Origin: Burkholderiaceae bacterium
Lineage (GTDB): Bacteria; Pseudomonadota; Gammaproteobacteria; Burkholderiales; Burkholderiaceae_C
Assembly (NCBI GenBank): GCA_031276435.1
Contig: JAISNB010000117.1
Coordinates: 1 to 9,987 of the forward strand
Reading direction: 5' to 3'
Length of the DNA: 9,987 nucleotides
Shown here: positions 1 to 5,132 of the stretch, in pieces
Layout: the number at the start of each line of letters is the position of its first letter
Numbering within the stretch: position 1 is the first letter of the stretch
The notes under the pieces: generated by a model
Told to the model about the DNA's origin: nothing
The model's input: the letters and a program-made list of their open reading frames with translations, nothing else
The model's database searches: none
Translations under genes and position numbers: made by a program

Positions 1-39
1 CAAAGAGCAAAGCACATGAGCCGTTCTGGCTTGCACAAC

Positions 40-67
40 AAAAAGCCACTCTGGAGAGTGGCTTTTT
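40..67. terminator. Bidirectional intrinsic terminator hairpin
   Basis: A perfect 12-bp inverted repeat: AAAAAGCCACTC at 40-51 pairs with GAGTGGCTTTTT at 56-67 around the four-base loop TGGA. The stem ends in an A run on one side and a T run on the other, so it can end transcription in either direction. It probably serves a gene whose body lies left of the window, and may also insulate the rightward genes. No gene end could be assigned confidently on either side. Confidence 0.88.
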
Positions 68-205
68 GAATGCCTGCTGAATCAAGGCTTGATGCGGCGC
101 CCGGGTTGGCGTTGCGCCAGTGGGAATAAAAGGCAGAGGCGCTGCGTTTGAAACTCACCACATTTGCCATCACCCCCTTTTGGGGAGCGCGCACCCAAAA
201 GCTCC

Positions 206-240
206 CGTCATTGCGAGAAGCGCAGCGACGCGGCAATCCA
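206..240. repeat. REP-like dispersed palindromic repeat, copy 1
   Basis: This copy starts CGTCATTGCGAG and ends GCGGCAATCCA, with ATTGC and GCAAT as inverted ends. It lies in the opposite orientation to the copies at 3342, 5096 and 9681. All copies here are intergenic, as expected for REP-type elements that form small hairpins in untranslated RNA. Confidence 0.8.
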
Positions 241-248
241 GCAGAGTG

Positions 249-299
249 GGGCGCATCCTGCTCGCCCATGGGGTGGGCGCAAGCGAGCAGGATGTGCCC
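249..299. repeat. Long hairpin or cruciform
   Basis: The arms CATCCTGCTCGC (254-265) and GCGAGCAGGATG (283-294) match perfectly over 12 bp. Outward pairing continues to 249 and 299 with a single G-T pair, making a 17-bp stem around a 17-base loop. A second short palindrome (CGCCCA at 263-268, TGGGCG at 274-279) competes inside it. No T run follows, so it is not a standard terminator. It lies next to the REP-like repeat, and its role is unknown. Confidence 0.7.
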
Positions 300-469
300 G
301 CCACCTTGGCGCGTCCCGGCGCGAGCGCGCCGCAAACAGGGTGACGCACAAATGAAAGTCAGTGGATTGCCACTGCCCGCACTGCCACGGTTGCGGGCGC
401 GGCCCCGTCGGCTCGTGCCACAATGGGCAACGCCGCGCGCGGCGGCTGATTGGCGGAAGGAAACGACTC

Positions 470-718
470 ATGCGGTGGATTGGCGCAATTGGTTTACTGG
501 TGTCTTTGTTGCTGGTTTTGGCGGTTGTTTCATGGCTGGGCAAAGCGCGGCTTTCCAGCTTGCCAGCGCCCGCGTTGCCGCAGCAGCAGGCTTCGGGCGC
601 GGCGTTGCCCGGCGGCGTTAACGCGCCGCAAAACGCGCGCCAGCAGGCGCGCAACATTGAGCAGCAATACCAGCAGGCGCTGGATGCGGCAATCAAGCAG
701 CATCCCATGCCGGATTGA
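470..718 (+). CDS. Small single-pass membrane protein upstream of tadA
   Basis: A protein of 82 residues with no assigned function. Residues 4-22 form one hydrophobic membrane segment (GAIGLLVSLLLVLAVVSWL). A short proline-, alanine- and glutamine-rich tail follows, with a possible coiled stretch (QNARQQARNIEQQYQQAL) near residues 55-72. The topology suggests an inner-membrane anchor with a periplasmic or cytoplasmic tail. The ATG at 470 is preferred over the in-frame upstream start near 362 because a purine-rich GGAAGGAAA lies about 7 bases before it, and because the upstream extension is Cys/His/Arg-rich and unlike a protein N-terminus. It ends 15 bases before the tadA start, so it is probably co-transcribed with it. 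Similar small membrane proteins beside tadA occur, as I recall, in related Burkholderiales. Confidence 0.72.
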   Translation: MRWIGAIGLLVSLLLVLAVVSWLGKARLSSLPAPALPQQQASGAALPGGVNAPQNARQQARNIEQQYQQALDAAIKQHPMPD

Positions 719-733
719 GTTTTGCAGTTCGCG

Positions 734-2167
734 ATGACGCAGCCGCTTTCAGCGCCGCCGCAGCAGCAGCAAACGCCACAAGCCGATGAGGACGCGCACT
801 GGATGCGGCAAGCTTTGCTGGCAGCGCGCGCGGCTGCGGCGCGCGGCGAGGTGCCGGTGGGCGCTGTGCTGGTCAGGGACGGGCAGTTGATTGCCAGCGG
901 CGGCAATGCGCCCATTGCCGGGAACGATCCGACGGCGCATGCCGAGATCGAGGTGCTGCGCCAGGCCGCGCGGGCGCTGGGCAATTACCGGCTCGAAGGG
1001 TGCACGCTTTACGTGACGCTGGAGCCTTGCGCGATGTGCGCTGGCGCGATGCTGAACGCGCGGCTGGCGCGCGTGGTGTTTGGCGCGCGCGATCCCAAAA
1101 CGGGCGCCGCGGGGTCGGTGCTCGATTTGTTTGCGCAGCCCGCGCTCAATCACCAGACGGCGCTGGCGGGCGGTGTGCTGGCCGATGCATGCGGCGCGCT
1201 GTTGCAGGCGTTTTTCAAAGCCCGGCGCGGCGGCAAGGCCAGCCCTTTGCGTCAGGATGCGGTGCGCGCGCCCGAAGGGGCTTTTGCCGCTCTGGCTGAT
1301 CGGGAAGGCGCGCTGCCATCGCTGCCGCCCGCGCCAGCGTCGCGTTTTGTCAGCGATTTGCCCACCCTGGCGGGTTTGCGCCTGCATTATCTGGACGCGG
1401 GGGCGGCGCGCGCGCCGCGCACTTGGCTGTGCCTGCACGATTTTGCGCTGTGGAGCCATCAGTGGCGGCATTGGGTGCCGGTTTTTCTGGCGGCGGGCGA
1501 TCGGGTGATCGCGCCGGATTTGATTGGTTTTGGCCGCAGCGACAAGCCCAAGAAAGAGGCCGCGCACCATTGGCTGTGGCATCGGCGGGTGCTGCTGGAA
1601 CTGGCGCAGCGCCTGGATTTGCAGGGCGTTATCGTGGCGGGACAGGGCTGGGGTGGCATGCTGGGGCTGCTGCTGCCCATGGCCGCGCCCGCTCGCTATC
1701 AGGGCTGCGTCATGCTCGACGCCGGGCTGCCCCATGCCGATGATGCGCTGCCCGATTTTTCAGATGCCTACGCCACGCGCGTGCGCCAGATTGCACGCGC
1801 CGCCGCGCCAGTCGGCATGGATTGCGCCACCCACGCCGCGCTGCAAGCGCCGTTTCCGGATGCTGGACACCAGGCGGCATTGCGCGCGCGGCAGCGGCTT
1901 TTTCCGCAAGCTGGCGACGGCGACCCGCAAGGCGCAGCCCTGTTGCGCCAGGCCCATGCGTTCTGGCGCGCGCAACGGCGTGGCCGCAGCCTTTGGCTGG
2001 CCAGCGGCGGCAACGCCGCCGCCGCGCGGGCTTTCAAAGCCACGGCGCAAGCGCCAGAGTTGCTGGCCGCAAGCGCCAGCGGTTGGCTGGCCGAGTCACA
2101 AGAGGGCGCTGGCGCGCTGCTGCCCGACGCGGCGCTGGCTGCGCGCGCCCTGCGTTTTTTCACCTGA
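734..2167 (+). CDS. tadA: tRNA adenosine(34) deaminase TadA fused to an alpha/beta-hydrolase-like domain
   Basis: A 477-residue fusion. Residues about 20-180 are a TadA deaminase, which converts adenosine to inosine at the wobble base of tRNA-Arg(ACG) and needs zinc. The active site is complete: H69 and E71 in the HAE motif, and C99 and C102 in PCAMC. Normal TadA is about 150-170 residues. After a linker, residues about 210-477 resemble the haloalkane-dehalogenase branch of alpha/beta hydrolases: an HDFALW segment at the oxyanion position, GFGRSDKP, and the nucleophile elbow GQGWGG. The elbow normally reads QDWGG, so the nucleophile is replaced by Gly305. The C-terminal catalytic His (usually GHFxQE) appears as SGWLAE. 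The domain is therefore probably not a working hydrolase, while the deaminase should be active. ATG 734 is chosen although its ribosome site is weak; TTG 722 is an alternative. The gene lies 15 bases after the small membrane protein. Confidence 0.93.
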   Translation: MTQPLSAPPQQQQTPQADEDAHWMRQALLAARAAAARGEVPVGAVLVRDGQLIASGGNAPIAGNDPTAHAEIEVLRQAARALGNYRLEGCTLYVTLEPCAMCAGAMLNARLARVVFGARDPKTGAAGSVLDLFAQPALNHQTALAGGVLADACGALLQAFFKARRGGKASPLRQDAVRAPEGAFAALADREGALPSLPPAPASRFVSDLPTLAGLRLHYLDAGAARAPRTWLCLHDFALWSHQWRHWVPVFLAAGDRVIAPDLIGFGRSDKPKKEAAHHWLWHRRVLLELAQRLDLQGVIVAGQGWGGMLGLLLPMAAPARYQGCVMLDAGLPHADDALPDFSDAYATRVRQIARAAAPVGMDCATHAALQAPFPDAGHQAALRARQRLFPQAGDGDPQGAALLRQAHAFWRAQRRGRSLWLASGGNAAAARAFKATAQAPELLAASASGWLAESQEGAGALLPDAALAARALRFFT

Positions 2168-2205
2168 TCTGCACAACGCGCGCGCGCATCCGCCGCGCAT
2201 TGGTC

Positions 2206-2211
2206 TATAAC
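2206..2211 (+). promoter_or_regulatory. Possible -10 box of ldcA (leaderless start)
   Basis: TATAAC matches the sigma-70 -10 consensus at five of six bases and lies seven bases before the ldcA ATG. Transcription would then begin at or next to the start codon. No Shine-Dalgarno sequence is visible in the same gap, which fits a leaderless mRNA. No good -35 box was found at the usual distance, so the call is tentative. Confidence 0.4.
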
Positions 2212-2218
2212 CCCGCTT

Positions 2219-3187
2219 ATGGCGCACATTTACATTTACTCTCCTTCCGGCGCGGTGCGTGACCGCGCGGCCTTTGGGCGTGGCGTGAAGCGGCTGCAAG
2301 CCATGGGCCACGCGGTCGAAGTCGACCCCGATGCCCTGAGCGGCCACCAGCGTTTTGCCGGCGACGATGCCACCCGCTTGCAAGCCATTGCGCGCGCGGC
2401 GGCCAGCCGCGCCGATGTGGCGCTCATCAGCCGGGGCGGCTATGGCCTGACCCGCCTGCTGCCACGGCTGCCGTATCGCGCGCTGGCCCGGGCCGCTGAG
2501 CGCGGCACGCGGTTTGTGGGCATCAGCGACTTCACCGCCCTGCAACTGGCGCTGCTGGCCCAAACCGGCGCCGTCACCTGGGCCGGGCCAGCACTGATTG
2601 AAGGTTTTGGGCAAGCCCACGGCGGCGACGGCAAAGGGAACGTGCCCGACGCCATCATGCTGGCCTGCTTTGACGACTTGCTGCAAGGCGTGGGCGAGGG
2701 CGCGGGCTGGCGCCTGCCCACGCCGCGCCAAACCGCTGGCATGCGGCCCACACCCGCCAACTGGCACCTTGAAGCGGCCACGCTCTGGGGCGGCAACCTG
2801 ACGCTGCTGACCGCGCTGCTGGGCACGCCGTACTTCCCGCAAATTTCCGGTGGCATTCTGTTTCTGGAAGACGTGGGCGAACACCCGTACCGCATCGAGC
2901 GCATGCTGGGCCAACTGCTGCACGCTGGCGTGCTGGAGCGGCAAAAAGCCGTGTTGCTGGGGCGCTTTACCGCATACACGGCAACGCCGCACGACAAGGG
3001 CTTCAACCTGCACCAGGTGTTCATCTGGCTGAGCCAGCAACTCAAGAAAGTGCCCGTACTCACCGGCCTGCCCTATGGCCATGTACCCACAAAAATACTG
3101 TTGCCCGTGGGCCAACCCGTGGACTTGCTGGTGCGCGAGCGCGAGGCGCTGCTGCTGTGGCCGCATCGCCATGACCAAGGGCATTGA
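2219..3187 (+). CDS. ldcA: Muramoyltetrapeptide (LD-) carboxypeptidase, peptidase family S66
   Basis: A 322-residue cytoplasmic enzyme that removes the terminal D-alanine from the tetrapeptide of recovered peptidoglycan fragments (L,D-cleavage), so that the tripeptide can be re-used in cell-wall recycling. The S66 Ser-Glu-His triad is visible: S103 in VGISDFTALQL, E217 in ILFLEDVGE, and H288 in LPYGHVPTK. The N-terminal half carries SRGGYGLTRLLP, and the C-terminal domain begins around WGGNLTLL (190-197). Length and motif spacing are normal for the family, so the gene looks intact. The start at 2219 puts IYIYSPSG at the N-terminus as expected, but it has no Shine-Dalgarno; a TATAAC box seven bases upstream suggests a leaderless transcript. 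It follows tadA by 51 bases. Confidence 0.92.
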   Translation: MAHIYIYSPSGAVRDRAAFGRGVKRLQAMGHAVEVDPDALSGHQRFAGDDATRLQAIARAAASRADVALISRGGYGLTRLLPRLPYRALARAAERGTRFVGISDFTALQLALLAQTGAVTWAGPALIEGFGQAHGGDGKGNVPDAIMLACFDDLLQGVGEGAGWRLPTPRQTAGMRPTPANWHLEAATLWGGNLTLLTALLGTPYFPQISGGILFLEDVGEHPYRIERMLGQLLHAGVLERQKAVLLGRFTAYTATPHDKGFNLHQVFIWLSQQLKKVPVLTGLPYGHVPTKILLPVGQPVDLLVREREALLLWPHRHDQGH

Positions 3188-3212
3188 TGGCGCAACCCCC
3201 TTCCTCTCTCGC

Positions 3213-3243
3213 CATTGCGGGTGCACGCAGGGCATGGCAATCT
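3213..3243. repeat. REP-like repeat, degenerate copy 2
   Basis: It starts CATTGCGGGTGCACGCAG and ends GGCAATCT. It is close to the reverse complement of the copy at 5096-5132, with ATTGC and GCAAT ends retained and several changes in the middle. It lies in the same orientation as copy 1. Confidence 0.6.
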
Positions 3244-3247
3244 AGTA

Positions 3248-3285
3248 TCCATTGCCCTCTTGGGGTGAGGGTTGGGTGAGGGGCA
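3248..3285. repeat. G-rich dispersed repeat, copy A
   Basis: The core GGGTTGGGTGAGGGG (3269-3283), preceded by ATTGCCC and CTTGGGG, recurs at 9746-9785. Read on the other strand it gives the PHPTLSP-type peptide in chance reading frames, a common sign of this kind of intergenic repeat in many Proteobacteria. Confidence 0.7.
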
Positions 3286-3341
3286 TTTCAGCTTGCGCCT
3301 TGGCGTGTTTTTGATGTTCGAGGCGTTGGCTTCATAGGGGA

Positions 3342-3371
3342 TGGATTGCCGCGTCGCTCCTCGCAATGACG
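3342..3371. repeat. REP-like repeat, copy 3
   Basis: It runs from TGGATTGCC to CTCGCAATGACG around a shortened core (GCGTCGCTC). It is inverted relative to copies 1 and 2. With copy 4 at 5096 it brackets the accessory segment that contains the transposase scrap, the HTH gene and the broken lectin gene. Confidence 0.8.
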
Positions 3372-3498
3372 ACAAAGTAAGTCGTGGTTGCCAGTGACGG
3401 GGAACAAAGGAAGCGCCTCTCTTCATTGCCCTCGTCACCTGTGGGAGAGAGCAACCGTGTTCGCAGTCAAGCCCTTTTTGCGCCCAGAGGGGCACGCT

Positions 3499-3690
3499 TC
3501 ATCCCGGACAGTGTGCCTCCTCTGGTCGCACGCCCTTGGCTTGCCAAGGCGTGTTGTGCTTCAGCATGGTGTTCATGATGGTCGGAGTTTGCGCGTGCAG
3601 GCCACGATGACCACTTTCGGCTGCTTACCCGCCTGCTTCAATCGCTCCGCAAAAGCCTTCAACACCGGGTTGTGGCGCTTGGGCAAAGCC
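3499..3690 (-). pseudogene. IS110-family transposase, frameshifted C-terminal fragment
   Basis: Read on the minus strand from about 3690, the frame gives KRHNPVLKAFAERLKQAGK, then KVVIVACTRKL. After a one-base shift near 3583 it continues TIMNTMLKHNTPW and ends at the TGA at 3501-3499. This is the hallmark end of IS110-family transposases, whose C-terminal (tnp20-type) part normally reads RKLLTILNAML...PW without a break. Restoring one base in CTCCG would give RKLLTIMN. Only about 60 residues of an enzyme of 300-400 residues remain, and the catalytic N-terminal half is missing, so the element is dead. The homology stops near 3690, where the plus-strand unit's DNA begins. IS110 elements leave no long terminal repeats, so the exact ends cannot be marked. 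Confidence 0.75.
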
Positions 3691-3692
3691 GA

Positions 3693-3705
3693 CGCGTACT
3701 ACGCG
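3693..3705. promoter_or_regulatory. Short perfect inverted repeat, possible operator
   Basis: CGCGTA, one base, TACGCG: a 13-base dyad 147 bases upstream of the 72-residue gene, just beyond the transposase fragment. Aca-type repressors bind dyads upstream of their operon, so this is a candidate site, although it lies far from the start codon. A CGGATCCG palindrome (3742-3749) and a near-direct repeat (CCGGAATCAG at 3727, CCGAATCAG at 3747) lie between. None is proven to be regulatory. Confidence 0.2.
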
Positions 3706-3852
3706 GGCAAGTCAGCGCGCAATCTGCCGGAATCAGAACGGCGGATCCGAATCAGTTACGCCAAGCGCTACATCGAACCCGGGAGAAGTCTATCGCGCGC
3801 CGTCGTGCGGAATGGATTGAAGTGTGCCGAGTTAGTCAACAGGATATTTGAA

Positions 3853-4071
3853 ATGCAAACAATCACAGTAACCCGTTGGGCGACCAACCAGTGGATGATC
3901 ACGAGCAGTTCAGCGATGACAAAGGCGGGGTTCATCCGCCCGAGTTACGCGAGCGACGATACTGGGGCAGCAGCAGAAGCAATGAAGTACGCGCAGCGTT
4001 GCGACTCATATTGCATCTTCGCGCCTGCTTCTGTGTTGCAATACATCCCCGAAAAATTAAGGTCAAAGTGA
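3853..4071 (+). CDS. Hypothetical 72-residue protein upstream of the Aca2/YdiL-like gene
   Basis: I do not recognise this protein. It begins MQTITVTRWATNQWMITSSS and ends YIPEKLRSK. It is mixed polar and aromatic, with two Cys residues (CDSYC), no membrane segment, no signal peptide and no obvious nucleic-acid-binding motif. The ATG at 3853 is chosen because AGGA (3841-3844) lies eight bases upstream; the open frame extends further left, but through the transposase remnant. Its TGA overlaps the GTG of the next gene (GTGA), implying translational coupling and one operon. Base and codon use is less GC-rich than in the housekeeping genes, which suggests transfer. Small unknown genes directly upstream of Aca-type regulators are often anti-CRISPR genes. 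That is association only, and antitoxin-like or phage-accessory roles are equally open. Confidence 0.5.
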   Translation: MQTITVTRWATNQWMITSSSAMTKAGFIRPSYASDDTGAAAEAMKYAQRCDSYCIFAPASVLQYIPEKLRSK

Positions 4072-4612
4072 AACCCCATGAGCTTGAGGCGCTGCGGCGC
4101 CTTCTTTTTTTCTCGCAATCCGAAGCGGCCAAGCTGTGTGAAGTGTCAGAGAAAACACTGCGGCGATGGGAATTTGGAAGGCTTCCGGTTCCCGATGACG
4201 TTTTCGCGTTCATGCGTCGGCTGGTACATCTGCGTCAGCAGATGATTGATGCGCGCATCGCAGAATTCCCGGGGGGTGCGCGCGTTTGTTTGATCTGGTA
4301 CGAATCAGACGATGACTGGAGGGGCCGCTCGAATTGCTGCTGGTATATCGTCGGCTTGCGCTGAACTGCTGGCCCGACAACTTGCGCCTGGTCGTGTTCG
4401 ACCGTGACGATTACGACACTTGGCGCGGCGGGCGAAAAGATAGCGATGTGCTGCGCCAGCAGTGGGCTGAAGCCGGGCCGCCAATGCCTTGCCGCGCCAT
4501 CAAAACGGCAGAGCTTGATGGCTTGCTCGGTCAACAGCCCCAAGTCCCATCGTTCAAGAAAAACGAGAGTCCATCGGCATCCTCGCTGGTCCACTTACCA
4601 TACGCTGCGTAA
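4068..4612 (+). pseudogene. Aca2/YdiL-like helix-turn-helix regulator, frameshifted
   Basis: The frame from GTG 4068 (TAAGG at 4058-4062 as ribosome site) gives KPHELEALRRLLFFSQSEAA, a helix-turn-helix through EKTLRRWEFG, then VPDDV and MRRLVHLRQQMIDARI. This is the pattern of YdiL/DUF1870 proteins and of Aca2, the autorepressor of some anti-CRISPR operons (ELQAIRKLL...SEAA...WE.G...VPDDV). After YESDDDW the frame is lost at the run GGGG (4321-4324). One more G would continue into LELLLVYRRLALNCW and FDRDDYDTWRGG, matching the C-terminal dimerisation part. As it stands, translation ends at 4364. The last 20 or so codons, from about 4545, are antisense to the lectin remnant and not native. Restored length would be 181 codons, longer than Aca2 (about 115-120). 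The single-base nature means a sequencing error is possible. Confidence 0.6.
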
Positions 4613-4891
4613 TCAAAAGTGATTTCCAACCCCTCCGTGGACGAAAAGGGCGTGTTGTAGACAGCCGTTCCAGCCTGCAAATTCACGTTTTCAGTCAGCC
4701 GCAGCCAGCCATCGCCTGGAACTATGCCAGCGGTCAAATGCGGTGTCCAGCTTCCTACTCCAGAAGCTAGAATGCCTGAACCGAGGATCGTCCAGTCGGG
4801 CGGCATGGTGGAGTCGTCGTAAAAAACCATTTTCAGTGGAGAAGGCCGCGCAGGCAACGGTTGCCGCAAAAGCGGTGGATTTCGGGTTCAT
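4531..4891 (-). pseudogene. Secreted L-type-lectin-like protein, truncated and frameshifted
   Basis: On the minus strand an ATG at 4891 with a good GAGGAA ribosome site starts MNPKSTAFAATVACAAFS, which looks like a short signal peptide. The frame is then lost at the six-base A/T run 4821-4826. Removing one base would give GFYDDSTMPPDWTILGSG, followed by LTENVNLQAGTAVYN and ITFDYAAYGKW, then ADGLSFFLNDG. The beta-strand pattern and the ADGLSFFL motif resemble L-type (legume-like) lectin domains of exported bacterial proteins, some with PEP-CTERM tails. The homology stops around 4545 and a stop follows at 4533-4531, where the sequence becomes the antisense of the HTH gene's end. Roughly half of the lectin domain and everything beyond it is missing. 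The gene was probably cut by the incoming unit on its left. Confidence 0.6.
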
Positions 4892-4944
4892 AAGTTCCTC
4901 AGTCGTGTGCATCGTTGGATAAAGCAACGCGCCGTGTTAATGGC

Positions 4945-4973
4945 AGCGTAACAGAGGTCACAACACTTTCCAA
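4945..4973 (-). promoter_or_regulatory. Possible sigma-70 promoter of the lectin gene
   Basis: On the minus strand TTGGAA (4973-4968) and TACGCT (4950-4945) are separated by 17 bases, with TG one base before the -10 hexamer (extended -10). The hexamers match consensus only in part. Transcription would begin near 4938, about 47 bases before the lectin start codon at 4891. Confidence 0.3.
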
Positions 4974-5095
4974 GCAGGCGGCCAAAGAAAAAAGCCAAAA
5001 ATGAGAAATAAGTCACACTTTTGGCCATTTCATTTGGATTGCGTACAGTGTTGCGTTTATGCATCAAAACATTGCGCAGGCTGCGGCGAGGAGTC

Positions 5096-5132
5096 TGGAT
5101 TGCCACGGGGCCTGCGGGCACTCGCAATGACG
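5096..5132. repeat. REP-like repeat, copy 4
   Basis: It starts TGGATTGCCACGGGGCCTGC and ends CTCGCAATGACG. It lies in the same orientation as copies 3 and 5 and shares the CCTGCGG core with copy 5. Confidence 0.8.

Larger units (their letters stand above)
85..469. other. Intergenic region with repeats, no convincing gene
   Basis: This stretch of nearly 390 bases lies between the terminator and the first clear gene. Open frames cross it on both strands, but none shows a recognisable domain, and they run straight through a dispersed palindromic repeat (206-240) and a large hairpin (249-299), which argues against coding. The segment at 170-205 (a CCCCTTTTGGGG core) loosely resembles another dispersed repeat seen near 3250 and 9750. 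The bases just before 470 carry the ribosome binding site of the first gene. Confidence 0.6.
3188..3498. other. Repeat-rich intergenic region after ldcA
   Basis: About 310 bases with no recognisable gene. It holds a degenerate REP-like copy (3213-3243), a G-rich dispersed repeat (3248-3285), a good REP-like copy (3342-3371), and a degenerate relative of the G-rich repeat (about 3418-3450, sharing CTCTTCATTGCC with the copy at 9741). Such clustering is typical of a boundary between core genes and accessory DNA. No terminator with a T run was found directly after ldcA. Confidence 0.6.

Noticed and set aside
82..200. Minus-strand frame ending PGRRIKP at a TGA at 84-82, just before the terminator
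   Set aside because: It looks like a gene end followed by a terminator, but upstream it is low-quality sequence leading into the repeat and no domain appears; too weak to list as a gene.
208..984. Minus-strand frame rich in Cys and Ala across the start of tadA
   Set aside because: It overlaps the repeat, the hairpin, the small membrane gene and the deaminase active site; composition is non-protein-like.
2096..3235. Minus-strand open frame of about 380 codons
   Set aside because: It is antisense to ldcA, has no domain and extends into a repeat.
3388..3852. Upstream extension of the 72-residue gene to 3388
   Set aside because: The extension runs across the antisense of the transposase fragment and repeats; the ribosome site supports ATG 3853.
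3876..4067. Frame-extended N-terminus of the HTH gene
   Set aside because: The family pattern begins at GTG 4068, which has its own ribosome site; the extension is the shadow of the 72-residue gene.
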